Positions 46,443-55,578 of a stretch of DNA of 64,000 bases are shown here, piece by piece (within the stretch, counting starts at the first letter, position 1; each line of letters begins with the position of its first letter). The stretch spans positions 33,684 through 97,683 of the forward strand of contig CBDBOO010000122.1 in the NCBI GenBank assembly GCA_965208385.1, written 5' to 3'. The position numbers were made by a program, and so were the translations under genes. Under the pieces are notes generated by a model. The model ran no database searches. It saw only the letters and a list, made by a program, of their open reading frames with translations, and was not told the DNA's origin. The stretch comes from Endozoicomonas sp965208385. Lineage in GTDB: Bacteria; Pseudomonadota; Gammaproteobacteria; Pseudomonadales; Endozoicomonadaceae.

Positions 46443-47249
46443 TTAATGATTGACCAGAAATTGTAATGCCATCCGCCAGCCGTAGTAGGCAAAAGCAAGT
46501 AGTACAAAGCCCGCCATGGTCCATCGCATTGCTGTCTGGCCACGCCAGCCGTAACGCCATCGACCTATTAACAGCACGGTAAAGAGACACCAGGCAACAA
46601 TTGACAGCATGGTTTTCTCAAACAGGCCATTGGCAAACATGTCATCAAAAAACATAAAGCCGGTGGCCAGAGAGAATGTCAGAAGAACAACCCCTAACAA
46701 TAAAAACTCAAACAGCAGTTTTTCCATGGTCTGTAGTGGCGGCAGAGTTTTGATTATTCGCTTGTGATGTCTTAGCTGGTATTCCTGAAATGACAGCAGG
46801 GTTGACTGAAATGCAGCCACCATGAGCATTCCATAGGCAAGAACGGAGACCAGAACATGGGTGACCATTGAAGAAGGCAGATGCCAGACAATGTGCTCAA
46901 TGGGTGTCAGCCAGGCAGTCAGTATTGAGAGCATTGAGACCGGCAGTATCATTATGAACAGACTTTCGGACGGTTTTTTCAAACTACTGATAAGAACAAC
47001 CAGAGTCACCATCAACATGGTCAGTGATCCGATTGTAAAGACGCCCAGATTGACACCATTGGCAGTATGGATGCTGAAGTAAAGCGCGATTGTCTGAAAA
47101 ACAGCCCCAATAGCTGTGGTCAGTAAAACCAGATTTCGTGGAGTATTTCGGCCATAATTCCTGGCGCTTTGCCCGAGCGCCCCCAAAAAATAAAAGCCCA
47201 GCGCCCCAACACTGGCAAGCATTACATTCATCGATTCCGCCATTTGCAC
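46443..47249 (-). CDS. ypjD: Cytochrome c assembly-type membrane protein YpjD
   Basis: 268 residues with eight membrane segments of the CcsA/CcmC-like fold (e.g. VMLASVGALGFYFLGALGQ; NLVLLTTAIGAVFQTIALYF; THVLVSVLAYGMLMVAAFQSTLL). Histidines within the spans (HTANG, HIVWHLPSS, THVLV) could bind haem as in the family. Role in cytochrome c biogenesis is not demonstrated for YpjD. Divergent from ffh, with a 210-bp shared upstream region. Confidence 0.87.
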   Translation of the reverse strand: MQMAESMNVMLASVGALGFYFLGALGQSARNYGRNTPRNLVLLTTAIGAVFQTIALYFSIHTANGVNLGVFTIGSLTMLMVTLVVLISSLKKPSESLFIMILPVSMLSILTAWLTPIEHIVWHLPSSMVTHVLVSVLAYGMLMVAAFQSTLLSFQEYQLRHHKRIIKTLPPLQTMEKLLFEFLLLGVVLLTFSLATGFMFFDDMFANGLFEKTMLSIVAWCLFTVLLIGRWRYGWRGQTAMRWTMAGFVLLAFAYYGWRMALQFLVNH

Positions 47250-47459
47250 TGAATAATAATCTTCCGTAAATGATTCTCAACAACCTGTTGCAGCAGCAGT
47301 GTGTCACAACCAGGTTTCAGACTCAAAAACTACTTTTCAGATATGTCCTGTGAGATTGTTTTTCACCGTTTTGATTTAAACGGATGCAGCCGACAGCCTG
47401 AATCCTATATAATACCAGTAATTAAAGCTAAAACACCTTTCAGCAAGGTTATTCCCAGG

Positions 47460-48863
47460 ATGTTCGAAAATTTAACCGAACGCCTGTCGCACACGCTTCG
47501 AAGCGTGACCGGCAAGGCAAAACTGACCGAAGACAATATCAAGGATACCCTGCGCGAAGTGCGCATGGCCCTTTTGGAAGCCGATGTTGCTTTGCCCGTT
47601 GTCCGCCAATTCATTGAACGTATCAAGGAACAGGCGGTTGGCCGGGAGGTTCAGGCAAGCCTGAGCCCGGGTCAGGCATTTGTAAAAATCGTTCAGAATG
47701 AACTGATTGAGATCATGGGTGCTGCCAATGATGAACTGAATCTGGCGACACAGCCACCCGCGGTCATACTTATGGCCGGTTTGCAGGGTGCGGGTAAAAC
47801 CACTTCGGTGGCAAAACTGGGTAAGTGGCTTACTGAACGCCACAAAAAATCCGTTATGGTTACCAGTGTCGATGTCTATCGCCCTGCAGCCATAAAACAG
47901 CTGGAAACACTCTCTCAAGAGGTCGGAGTTGATTTCTTTCCGTCCAGCAGTGACCAGAAACCGGTCGATATTGCCACCAGGGCAATCAGTGAAGCCAAAA
48001 TCAGGCATTCAGATGTTCTGATTATTGATACCGCTGGTCGTCTGCATATTGATGACGCCATGATGGGCGAAATCAAAGAGCTTCATGGTGCTATAAACCC
48101 CATAGAAACGCTCTTTGTTGTTGATGCCATGACAGGTCAGGATGCAGCCAATACAGCGAAAGCTTTTGGCGACGCCCTGCCTTTAACCGGTGTTATTCTG
48201 ACCAAGGCCGATGGTGATGCCCGTGGTGGTGCAGCTCTGTCCGTTCGCCATATCACCGGAAAGCCCATTAAGTTTATGGGTGTTGGCGAAAAAACCGATG
48301 CACTTGAGCCTTTCCATCCCGATCGAATTGCTTCCCGAATTCTCGGGATGGGTGATGTTCTCTCCCTTATAGAGGAAGCAGAGCAAAAACTCGATAAGAG
48401 CAAAGCGGATAAGCTGGCCAAGAAACTCCAAAAAGGTAAAGGATTTGACCTTGAGGATTTTCGTGATCAGCTTCAGCAGATGAAAAAAATGGGTGGACTC
48501 AGCGGCGTCATGGATAAACTGCCCGGAATGGGTGGTATGAGCCAGCAGGTCCAGGGCCAGATGGATAACAAAGTGTTTGTCCAGATGGAAGCCATTATTA
48601 ATTCAATGACACCCGGTGAACGCGCTAATCCGGATGTTATGAACGGTTCCCGGAAAAAACGTATAGCAGCCGGTTCGGGTACTCAGATTCAGGATATCAA
48701 TCGTCTCATCAAACAGCACAAACAGATGAGTAAGATGATGAAGAAAGTCGGCAAAAAAGGCGGCATGAACAAGCTGATGCGCGGTATGAGTGCCATGAAA
48801 GGTCAGATGCCAGGTATGGGTGGGATGATGCCACCGGGGGGTGGGAAGAAATTCCCGTTCTGA
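47460..48863 (+). CDS. ffh: Signal recognition particle protein Ffh
   Basis: 467 residues from ATG 47460 (MFENLTERLSHTLRSV); an in-frame extension to 47301 lacks similarity. N domain 1-90, GTPase G domain with GLQGAGKTTSVAKLG (about 104-118), DTAGRL, TKADGDARGG, then the methionine-rich M domain from about 300 (GGLSGVMDKLPGMGGM...GQMPGMGGMMPPGGG) that binds signal sequences and 4.5S RNA. Essential for co-translational targeting. A hairpin follows 26 bp after the stop. Confidence 0.97.
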   Translation: MFENLTERLSHTLRSVTGKAKLTEDNIKDTLREVRMALLEADVALPVVRQFIERIKEQAVGREVQASLSPGQAFVKIVQNELIEIMGAANDELNLATQPPAVILMAGLQGAGKTTSVAKLGKWLTERHKKSVMVTSVDVYRPAAIKQLETLSQEVGVDFFPSSSDQKPVDIATRAISEAKIRHSDVLIIDTAGRLHIDDAMMGEIKELHGAINPIETLFVVDAMTGQDAANTAKAFGDALPLTGVILTKADGDARGGAALSVRHITGKPIKFMGVGEKTDALEPFHPDRIASRILGMGDVLSLIEEAEQKLDKSKADKLAKKLQKGKGFDLEDFRDQLQQMKKMGGLSGVMDKLPGMGGMSQQVQGQMDNKVFVQMEAIINSMTPGERANPDVMNGSRKKRIAAGSGTQIQDINRLIKQHKQMSKMMKKVGKKGGMNKLMRGMSAMKGQMPGMGGMMPPGGGKKFPF

Positions 48864-48888
48864 CCCCGATTGTTATGAACAGGGCTCT

Positions 48889-48921
48889 TTGTCGGTTCAT
48901 CAAAATAGGATGAACCGACAA
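48889..48921. terminator. Hairpin downstream of ffh
   Basis: 13-bp perfect stem TTGTCGGTTCATC / GATGAACCGACAA around a 7-nt loop. No T-run follows on the plus strand (AAACC), so termination may be weak or of another kind. Confidence 0.5.
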
Positions 48922-48970
48922 AAACCTCAGTCAGCACCCTGTTATATTATCGTATAACGGTCCGTATTAT

Positions 48971-50926
48971 CCGTCATTCACCACCTACTTTGATATTTCC
49001 CCTACCCCTGCAGCGCAAGGATTTTGAAATTTGACCACCTTATTGTAAGCATAAACGTACTTCTCCTGATAACGAGTACCCAATCAACCTTTCATGGATA
49101 TCCATTCATGAAAAACACAAACAAGAAAAAACCTCACCTTCAGCAGCCGGAGATGACAGGGACAAGCCTCCGTGCATTGATCTTGCTGCTCTCACACTCC
49201 CTCTTGAGTCAGGAATAAATTGATTGGTACGTTGACCCTAATATAAAGATAATTGTCGCCTGATTCTCCGAGATGCCAATCACGTGCTTCTCCGTTCCGT
49301 TGATCGTCTGCACATAAATGCCATCAAAGCAGCAGAAAATCCATCTGCCCGTTGGGTTCTGGGCTGGCTTTTTCTTCATTTCCGGGAACGTTCGGCTCTG
49401 CTTCTTCAACTCATAACGGATTCGATGTTGGATAGCAGCATAGACCATCAGGCAAAGTGTCATCACCATTAACAATGCCTCAATGCGTTCCGGTTTCTTC
49501 AGATAGAGGGAAGACACCAGAAAGTCCGGACTTTTTAGAAAGCGAAAGCCTCGTTCAACCTGTTGCTGTGATTTGTACGTCCTCAGTAGTTCAGCGCTGT
49601 CCAGTCGAGTAGTATTAATGTCGTTGGTAGCCAGCACAAAACAACCCAGTGATGCTTCGGCATCCTGCCGGGTTTGCACAGCGATCGAGCAACAACTTGT
49701 TACGTAATATTCCAGGTGGTCGGGTTCCGCTCCATTAACAGGTCGTCCTTTGCTCTTGTAGCAGGGCTTGGCGATAACCTGAGCCTCAGCCTGACAAAGT
49801 TCAGACTGCTTCTGCCATTGCCTAAAGGCTTCCATGGCCTCCCCTTCGCACTGGAACGCTTTTTTGCTCAACTTTTCCAGTCTCTCGCACTCTTTCAGAG
49901 ACTTTTTCTGCATACGCCTTGTCAGCGTCTTCTGTTCGGTTTCCTGGCGTTGCTGGTTGCGAAACAAAACCCAGCGTTGCTCTACGTTCGCATAATTAGA
50001 CGACACTTCTGTAGCTTCGTAATGGTCAAACCCCTCCACTGCTTTCATGGTTCGTGAAGGCGCACTCCTTACCAGCTCTTTGGCGGCACCAATATTGAGA
50101 GGAACTCTGGAAATAAACAGCTGATCCTGCTGGTCAAGTTCCTGGATTGTCCCTGCCACATACAATGCTGCATCGCCAATAAAATAGCGGGCTTCCAGTG
50201 CGGCTTTGAAACTCTTCAAGTGCTTGGAAACCACCTGTTTGAAACTGGTCTTATCAGTCACATTGCCACTGGTTGCTTTCATAAACAACGGGATGCCTGC
50301 CCGGTTTTCAGTCAACAGAAGCAATATGGCCTGGTTCAAATCCGGGCGGTGATCCCGGCTGTAACCTTTGCAAAGCCTGATGCAGTTGAGGTCTTCATCG
50401 CTCAGATCGCTATCGCTATTATAACGACCATCGACGTGGAAGCCGGTGCCATCAAGGTTCAGCGCGTCGCAAGGCAATTTGAGATGAGTTGCAACCTTGA
50501 TAGCCAGCTCAAAATAGACTTTACTGACATCCAGATCAAAGAGTTCATCCAGTGCTCTTCCCAGAATCTTGTCGTTTAAATGCTCTGGTTTAATCCCTTC
50601 CCTGATCAGTTTGTTGAGAGGTTTATTGGCAAAGAACTGGGGGAACATATGGAGAGATTGCCCCGTAAAGCCGAGGCCATTGAGGATCATGCCGACAATG
50701 GCTTCACCGTGGGAGACATTCCATTCATCCGCTACCTTGGGTGCACGTCTGTCAATGTGATCGGCTATGCCCAGCTCTTTGCACATACCTGCCACCAGGC
50801 CGAGGTGATCCATGTTCTGAATCTGAGTGCGATATTGAATAGGAGGCATAAGGCTGTTTCCTGATATTTGCTTTTTTGATAAATAGCAGAAATCAGGAAA
50901 ATGTCAGGTTAGGTGGTGAATGTCGG
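48971..50926 (-). mobile_element. IS1634-family insertion sequence
   Basis: 1956 bp. Imperfect terminal inverted repeats CCGTCATTCACCACCTA (left) and, reversed, CCGACATTCACCACCTA (right). Flanked by a 7-bp direct repeat GTATTAT (48964-48970; 50927-50933). One intact transposase; about 240 bp of non-coding sequence lies between the transposase stop and the left end. Confidence 0.9.
49209..50849 (-). CDS. IS1634-family transposase
   Basis: 546 residues. N-terminal DUF4277-like segment (MDHLGLVAGMCKELGIADHIDRRA), first catalytic Asp in ALNLDGTGFHVDGRY, second in ARYFIGDAALYV, and the C-terminal glutamate region in QQQVERGFRFLKSPDFLVSS (Q-x-V-E-x-x-F-x-x-L-K-x-P). Full length and uninterrupted, so potentially active. 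Confidence 0.92.
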   Translation of the reverse strand: MPPIQYRTQIQNMDHLGLVAGMCKELGIADHIDRRAPKVADEWNVSHGEAIVGMILNGLGFTGQSLHMFPQFFANKPLNKLIREGIKPEHLNDKILGRALDELFDLDVSKVYFELAIKVATHLKLPCDALNLDGTGFHVDGRYNSDSDLSDEDLNCIRLCKGYSRDHRPDLNQAILLLLTENRAGIPLFMKATSGNVTDKTSFKQVVSKHLKSFKAALEARYFIGDAALYVAGTIQELDQQDQLFISRVPLNIGAAKELVRSAPSRTMKAVEGFDHYEATEVSSNYANVEQRWVLFRNQQRQETEQKTLTRRMQKKSLKECERLEKLSKKAFQCEGEAMEAFRQWQKQSELCQAEAQVIAKPCYKSKGRPVNGAEPDHLEYYVTSCCSIAVQTRQDAEASLGCFVLATNDINTTRLDSAELLRTYKSQQQVERGFRFLKSPDFLVSSLYLKKPERIEALLMVMTLCLMVYAAIQHRIRYELKKQSRTFPEMKKKPAQNPTGRWIFCCFDGIYVQTINGTEKHVIGISENQATIIFILGSTYQSIYS

Positions 50927-50962
50927 GTATTATATTCCTGCAGATTTTTATTCTCCTCCTTC

Positions 50963-50986
50963 TATACCCAAAGGCGACGGGTACAG
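50963..50986. repeat. Dispersed hairpin repeat, copy 2
   Basis: Core TACCCAAAGGCGACGGGTA identical to the copy at 45000-45024; one pairing base differs at the outer arm. It lies about 40 bp outside the IS1634 element. Confidence 0.7.
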
Positions 50987-51060
50987 ATAGTTAGGAACTC
51001 TTAGAGTTCTGTCATCCCATTGCTTTAATTTCTCTGGCTTAATCTGGTTAGTTTCAGTGG

Positions 51061-51603
51061 ATGGGGGATTCTAAAAATGTTTCAGCAAACACCAATATCG
51101 TCGCTGCCTAATCAATAGGCTTATCAGAATTCAGGAGGGCAGTCGGTGGAGATAAACCTGATACTGTCCTTTGCCTTGAAGGTACTGAGAACTACCTGTC
51201 TACCCAGGGTTCCAGTCATGATGGAAATAATCCTGTTTCCATTTTAAAGCGGAATGCAAAGCGACTGTTTAATTGGCTGGGGCATCAGTTCCAAAACTTA
51301 AAAACTCTGGCCAGCAGAGTTACCCGGAAAGCGTCTTGCACTGCACAAATATCAAAGGCTCCGGTTTCAAACCGGTATGAAACCACTGTATCACCCTCAT
51401 ACGTTTCGAAATGGCGTCGAAATCTGCCAAGTCAGAAGAACAAACTGATTGAGGCTGCTATTGAAGCCTGGTCTAACCCTGTGCCAACGCAGCCTTCAGA
51501 AACAAACCTGGTGGATTTGTCGGTCCCTTTTGATGCCGGGTTATTAGCGTCTGATTCAGGTGGCAATAGCGACTGGCAGGGTATTGAGTATGAGCGCAGA
51601 TGA
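51061..51603 (+). pseudogene. Unrecognised gene with an internal stop
   Basis: From ATG 51061 the frame runs 16 codons (MGDSKNVSANTNIVAA) to TAA at 51109, then stays open for 160 more codons: LSEFRRAVGGDKPDTVLCLE, TENYLSTQGSSHDGNN, ILKRNAKRLFNWLGHQ, VSKWRRNLPSQKNKLIEAAI, to TGA at 51601. The open stretch has no ATG, GTG or TTG near its beginning, so it is more likely a nonsense-broken gene than a separate one. No family recognised. Its stop overlaps the next ORF as ATGA, a pattern of coupled genes. Confidence 0.45.
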
Positions 51604-51800
51604 AGGAGCAAAAACAAGAAAGCCTGTGGGAGAGTAATGAGTGGTCGCAGGATTTTAAAGAACTCGATCTAACCAATAATCTTATCCCTGATACCTTGAT
51701 GTGGGGGAGGTCAGGCAGTGAACAGGCACCTTCTGAAAGTGCGGTACAGCTGGGTGAGTCTATTTTTGAGGAAATCGTTGGCAAAGAAAATTCTCAATAA
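51600..51800 (+). CDS. Small acidic ORF, hypothetical
   Basis: 66 residues (MKEQKQESLWESNEWSQDF...), acidic, rich in Ser, Glu and Trp, with no signal peptide. It begins in an ATGA overlap with the preceding broken frame. No homology recognised. It may be a genuine small partner of the upstream gene, or simply its out-of-frame 3' end. Confidence 0.4.
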   Translation: MKEQKQESLWESNEWSQDFKELDLTNNLIPDTLMWGRSGSEQAPSESAVQLGESIFEEIVGKENSQ

Positions 51801-51820
51801 TCAGGAGTTTGTCGCTTATA

Positions 51821-52392
51821 CCACTGCTTATTAGTTGCGTTTGCGCCTGTATAGCTCTGATTCCTGTGATCGTGGGGCAATCGGATTTAATCGTTCTCAT
51901 GCTTCTTTTCTGTTCGATGGTTCGCTCTTCACCGCAAATAATCATGAATATTGCCTTGGATTGGATTGGATTGTATTGTATTTTTTCTCGCTATGATTTG
52001 CCTGATCCGGCAGGCTTCTACCTTGAGTAACGTCTCGTTTTTCATGAGCTGTCTACGCTCGTTTTTTGTGGTCTGTCTATAGTTGTTCGCCGTTGACCCT
52101 TCTCTTGCAGGAGTGGGTTGGTACATTTGTCTTATATTTCTATTCGCTTTTACAGTGGATAACCACAAAGACAGTCAAACGCTGTTGTCAGCGGCCGGAT
52201 AATTCCATACAATGTGCGCCCTTTATGATTGGCATTAATCCGGTCATAAGATTTTATGGTTATCTGGTAGCAGTATCAGTCATCCGTAGAACACCAATAT
52301 CTTAATAATCACCTGAATTGTGATTTTGATCTCAATGAAGGGTGGCTATCGGATAAAAGTTGCCGGAAACAACTTATAGGAAAACCAATTTC
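51821..52392. other. Long untranslated region upstream of rpsP
   Basis: No supported gene. Includes a GGATT-repeat tract near 51957-51985. It carries the rpsP operon promoter (52185-52213) and a leader of about 170 nt before the rpsP start. Confidence 0.55.
52185..52213 (+). promoter_or_regulatory. Predicted sigma70 promoter of the rpsP operon
   Basis: TTGTCA (52185-52190), 17-bp spacer, TACAAT (52208-52213), with a G/C-rich stretch GTGCGCCC after it as in ribosomal protein promoters. It is the best match upstream of rpsP. Confidence 0.65.
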
Positions 52393-52635
52393 ATGGTAAC
52401 CATTCGTCTTGCTCGTGGCGGTTCCAAGAAGCGTCCGTTTTACCACCTGACAGTTGCTGACAGCCGTAAGGCTAACGGTGGCAAGTTCATCGAGCGTGTA
52501 GGTTTCTTCAATCCTACTGCCCGTGGTCAGGAAGAGCGCCTGCGTGTTGACAACGATCGTGTAGAATTCTGGCTTGGCCAGGGCGCTGCAGCTTCCGATC
52601 GTGTTGCTCAGCTTCTGAAAGAAGCCAAGGCTTGA
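52393..52635 (+). CDS. rpsP: 30S ribosomal protein S16
   Basis: 80 residues from ATG 52393 (MVTIRLARGGSKKRPFYHLTV), with AGGA 12 bases upstream; the frame extends 11 codons to 52360 without support. Full family match (GKFIERVGFFNP). First gene of rpsP-rimM-trmD-rplS, with 13 bp to rimM. Assembly protein of the small subunit 5' domain. Confidence 0.97.
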   Translation: MVTIRLARGGSKKRPFYHLTVADSRKANGGKFIERVGFFNPTARGQEERLRVDNDRVEFWLGQGAAASDRVAQLLKEAKA

Positions 52636-52648
52636 GGTTTTTGATTCA

Positions 52649-53197
52649 GTGACAACAGAAGAGGGCGTTGAAAAGCGCATAACGTTGGGCCATATCGCTT
52701 CTGTTTACGGAGTGAAAGGCTGGTTGAAGATTCATTCCAACACCAGTCCGATGGAAAACATCCTCGACTATCCGCGCTGGACTCTTGACCGTGACGGTCG
52801 CATCGAAACCGTCGAAATAGATCAGTCCCGACGCCATGGCAAAGGTCTGGTCGCACACATCGTTGGCTGCGATGACCGGGAGTTGGCCCGCAATTACTGC
52901 GGAAGCCGAATCACGATAAAAGCCAGCGAACTGCCTGACCCGGATGATGATGAAGTTTATTGGCATCAACTGGAAAACCTGGATGTTTTCTCACGCAATA
53001 GCGCTGGTGACAACATTCTGCTGGGCAAAGTCAGCCACCTGATGGAAACCGGTGCCAATGATGTTCTGGTTATTAGCCCTTCAAAAGGCAGTATTGACCG
53101 ACAGGAACGTCTGGTTCCCTGGCTGATCGATCAGGTTGTGCTGGAAGTGAATCCTGATAAAGGATTCATCCGGGTCGACTGGGATCCGGAGTTTTAA
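52649..53197 (+). CDS. rimM: 16S rRNA processing protein RimM
   Basis: 182 residues from GTG 52649. N-terminal barrel KRITLGHIASVYGVKGWLKI and C-terminal PRC-barrel domain (VYWHQLENLDVFS; LVPWLIDQVVLEVN). RimM binds S19 and matures the 30S head. It is followed 1 bp later by trmD, so tightly coupled. The start is GTG and nothing upstream in frame is better. Confidence 0.96.
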   Translation: MTTEEGVEKRITLGHIASVYGVKGWLKIHSNTSPMENILDYPRWTLDRDGRIETVEIDQSRRHGKGLVAHIVGCDDRELARNYCGSRITIKASELPDPDDDEVYWHQLENLDVFSRNSAGDNILLGKVSHLMETGANDVLVISPSKGSIDRQERLVPWLIDQVVLEVNPDKGFIRVDWDPEF

Positions 53198-53198
53198 T

Positions 53199-54035
53199 GT
53201 GACCATGGAATCTCTTTCATCTTTGAGCGATCAAGGGCTGAGTGCACAAGAGCCTGCTATGGACACACAGATGTGGTTTGGTGTGGTAAGCCTTTTTCCG
53301 GACATGTTCCGGGCCATTACTGAGCACGGTATTACTGGCCGTGCAGTAAAGGAAGGCATAATTGAAGTGAACACCTGGAATCCCAGGGAGTTCACTCATG
53401 ACCGGCATCGAACTGTGGATGACCGACCTTATGGCGGTGGTCCCGGCATGTTGATGAAAATTCAACCTCTGCGTGACGCCATTCATGCAGCAAGAGAAGC
53501 TGCAGGAACCGAGGCCCGAGTGATTTATCTTTCTCCTCAAGGTCGAATGCTCGACCAGCAGGGAGTTAAAGAACTTGCTTCTTGCAAGAAACTGATCTTG
53601 GTCGCGGGGCGGTATGAAGGTATTGATGAGCGCGTAGTCAGAGCCGAGATCGACGAAGAGTGGTCTGTTGGTGACTATGTATTAAGTGGTGGCGAATTAG
53701 CTGCCATGACTCTGATTGATGCAGTTTCACGCTTTGTACCGGGCACCCTGGGTCATAAGGATTCCGCTCTGGAAGACTCATTCGCTGATGGTCTCCTGGA
53801 CTGCCCACACTACACCCGTCCGGAAATATTTGAAGGACAGGAAGTGCCAGACGTTTTGTTATCAGGCAATCATGCTCGAATCAAGAGCTGGCGGCTGAAG
53901 CAATCTCTGGGCAGAACATGGCTGAGACGGCCTGATTTGTTGAAAAACAGATCGTTGTCCAGCACAGAGGAAAAGCTATTGTCGGAGTTTATTGCTGAGT
54001 ATCACGATGCAGACAACGACAACAGTATCGGCTGA
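53199..54035 (+). CDS. trmD: tRNA (guanine-N1)-methyltransferase TrmD
   Basis: 278 residues from GTG 53199, or 258 from ATG 53259 (MDTQMWFGVVSLFPDMF), which is closer to the usual length. Knotted SAM-binding fold with SPQGRMLDQQG, GRYEGIDERV and VGDYVLSGGELAAM. It methylates G37 next to the anticodon to prevent frameshifting and is essential. Spaced 1 bp from rimM and 37 bp from rplS. Confidence 0.97.
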   Translation: MTMESLSSLSDQGLSAQEPAMDTQMWFGVVSLFPDMFRAITEHGITGRAVKEGIIEVNTWNPREFTHDRHRTVDDRPYGGGPGMLMKIQPLRDAIHAAREAAGTEARVIYLSPQGRMLDQQGVKELASCKKLILVAGRYEGIDERVVRAEIDEEWSVGDYVLSGGELAAMTLIDAVSRFVPGTLGHKDSALEDSFADGLLDCPHYTRPEIFEGQEVPDVLLSGNHARIKSWRLKQSLGRTWLRRPDLLKNRSLSSTEEKLLSEFIAEYHDADNDNSIG

Positions 54036-54072
54036 ATTGAGCGGAAATACTTGACTAACTGGGAGCATTTTA

Positions 54073-54426
54073 ATGAGTAAAAACAGAATTATCCAGGCGC
54101 TCGAATCTGAGCAGATGGAAAAAGAAATCCCTACTTTTGCCCAGGGCGATACTGTTATCGTTCAGGTAAAGGTAAAAGAAGGTAACCGTGAGCGTCTTCA
54201 GGCATTCGAAGGCGTTGTCATCGGCAAGCGTAACCGTGGTCTGAACTCTGCTTTCACCGTACGTAAAATCTCCAGCGGTGTTGGCGTTGAGCGTACATTC
54301 CAGACTTACTCTCCAATGATTGCTTCCATCACTGTGAAGCGTCGTGGTGACGTTCGTCAGGCTAAATTGTACTACCTCCGTGAGCTGAGCGGTAAAGCTG
54401 CTCGCATCAAGGAAAAGCTCAGCTAA
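54073..54426 (+). CDS. rplS: 50S ribosomal protein L19
   Basis: 117 residues (MSKNRIIQALESEQMEKEIP), full length, with FEGVVIGKRNRGLNSAFTVRK and VKRRGDVRQAKLYYLREL. It sits at the 30S-50S interface. AGGGAG-like CTGGGAG lies 8 bases before ATG. Last gene of the operon, followed by a strong terminator. Confidence 0.97.
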   Translation: MSKNRIIQALESEQMEKEIPTFAQGDTVIVQVKVKEGNRERLQAFEGVVIGKRNRGLNSAFTVRKISSGVGVERTFQTYSPMIASITVKRRGDVRQAKLYYLRELSGKAARIKEKLS

Positions 54427-54508
54427 GCCCATTACCGGGTCCAGGATTCAGTTTCAATTTTTCCGGCAACTGATCTTGAAAAATGAATCGATCATTGATC
54501 GATTCGAC

Positions 54509-54535
54509 AAAAAAACGGCCCTGGCCGTTTTTTTT
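54509..54535 (+). terminator. Terminator of the rpsP-rplS operon
   Basis: ACGGCC (54515-54520) pairs with GGCCGT (54523-54528), extended by A/T pairs to AAAAACGGCC-CT-GGCCGTTTTT, then an eight-T run. Confidence 0.9.
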
Positions 54536-54678
54536 GTGCCTGAATATTTTTCCCGTACGGAAAATATATAAACAGAACCCGGTTTTTTGCATTTACATAC
54601 CCGGTTTCCTGCGTGGTATGTGATAATAAATTCTCAGCAGCTCACCTCTAATCCTTGGGAATCAACTGTTAACCACTG

Positions 54679-55578
54679 ATGCCAATCACATCGAATTCAC
54701 TCATATCAGATTTCTTACAACATCTCTGGCTGGAAAAAGGCCTGAGTGATAACACGCGTGAATCCTATCAGCGGGATCTGAAACTCTTTGATCAGTGGTT
54801 GAATCGAGATAAAGGTCAATCTCTTATCCAGGCAACCACAGATGATCTGCAGGGTTTTCTGGCATGGCGTGTTGAAAAGGGTTACCACTCCCGCTCTACG
54901 GCGCGGCAAATATCCTGTTTGCGGGGTTTTTATCGTTTTCTGTTGAAAGAAGAGCGTATTGATAGCGATATAACAGCTCTGATCGACATGCCCCGCCAGG
55001 GCAGAGCATTGCCAAAAACAATGACAGAAACGGATGTTGAGTCATTACTGGATGCGCCCGATACACGAAGTCCACTGGGTCTTCGAGATCGGTGCATGCT
55101 TGAAATACTCTATGCCTGTGGGCTCCGGGTCACCGAGTTGGTTAACCTGACCGTCGATAGCATTAATGCCCGTCAGGGTGTGATACGCGTAATAGGTAAG
55201 GGTAATAAGGAAAGACTGGTTCCAATGGGGCTGGAAGCACTTGAATGGCTGCAAAGATATCTGACCCATGCGCGCGCAATCCTGCTGAATGGCGCAGAAA
55301 GCTCGGCCCTTTTTCCGGGCAGGCAAGGGGCGTTCATGACTCGCCAGACATTCTGGCACAGGGTTAAGTACCATAGTGCAGTGGCATGCCTCAGCTGCAA
55401 GGTGTCTCCCCATGTACTTCGACACGCTTTTGCCACTCACCTTTTGAATAATGGAGCAGATTTAAGAGTGGTCCAGCTTCTTCTGGGGCACAGTGATCTC
55501 TCTACTACTCAAATTTATACCCATATTGCCCGGCACCGATTAACCGAGCTGCATAGCCAGCATCATCCAAGAGGATAA
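54679..55578 (+). CDS. xerD: Site-specific tyrosine recombinase XerD
   Basis: 299 residues. SAM-like N-terminal domain (1-100) and catalytic domain with R in ACGLRVTELVNL (about 148), K in GKGNKERLVP, H-x-x-R in SPHVLRHAFATHLLNNGADLRVVQLLLGHSDLSTTQIYTH and the nucleophilic Tyr near 279. With XerC it resolves chromosome dimers at dif. Its place between rplS and dsbC is the pseudomonad order and argues for XerD rather than XerC. ATG 54679; no strong ribosome site. Confidence 0.95.
   Translation: MPITSNSLISDFLQHLWLEKGLSDNTRESYQRDLKLFDQWLNRDKGQSLIQATTDDLQGFLAWRVEKGYHSRSTARQISCLRGFYRFLLKEERIDSDITALIDMPRQGRALPKTMTETDVESLLDAPDTRSPLGLRDRCMLEILYACGLRVTELVNLTVDSINARQGVIRVIGKGNKERLVPMGLEALEWLQRYLTHARAILLNGAESSALFPGRQGAFMTRQTFWHRVKYHSAVACLSCKVSPHVLRHAFATHLLNNGADLRVVQLLLGHSDLSTTQIYTHIARHRLTELHSQHHPRG

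Noticed and set aside
47301..47459. Longer Ffh starting at 47301
   Set aside because: The 53 extra residues match nothing in the family, and ATG 47460 gives the standard MFENLTERL start.
49024..49218. 64-codon plus-strand frame inside the IS1634 element as a passenger gene
   Set aside because: No recognisable domain, low-complexity Ser/Thr/Lys content, and it runs opposite to and overlaps the transposase end.
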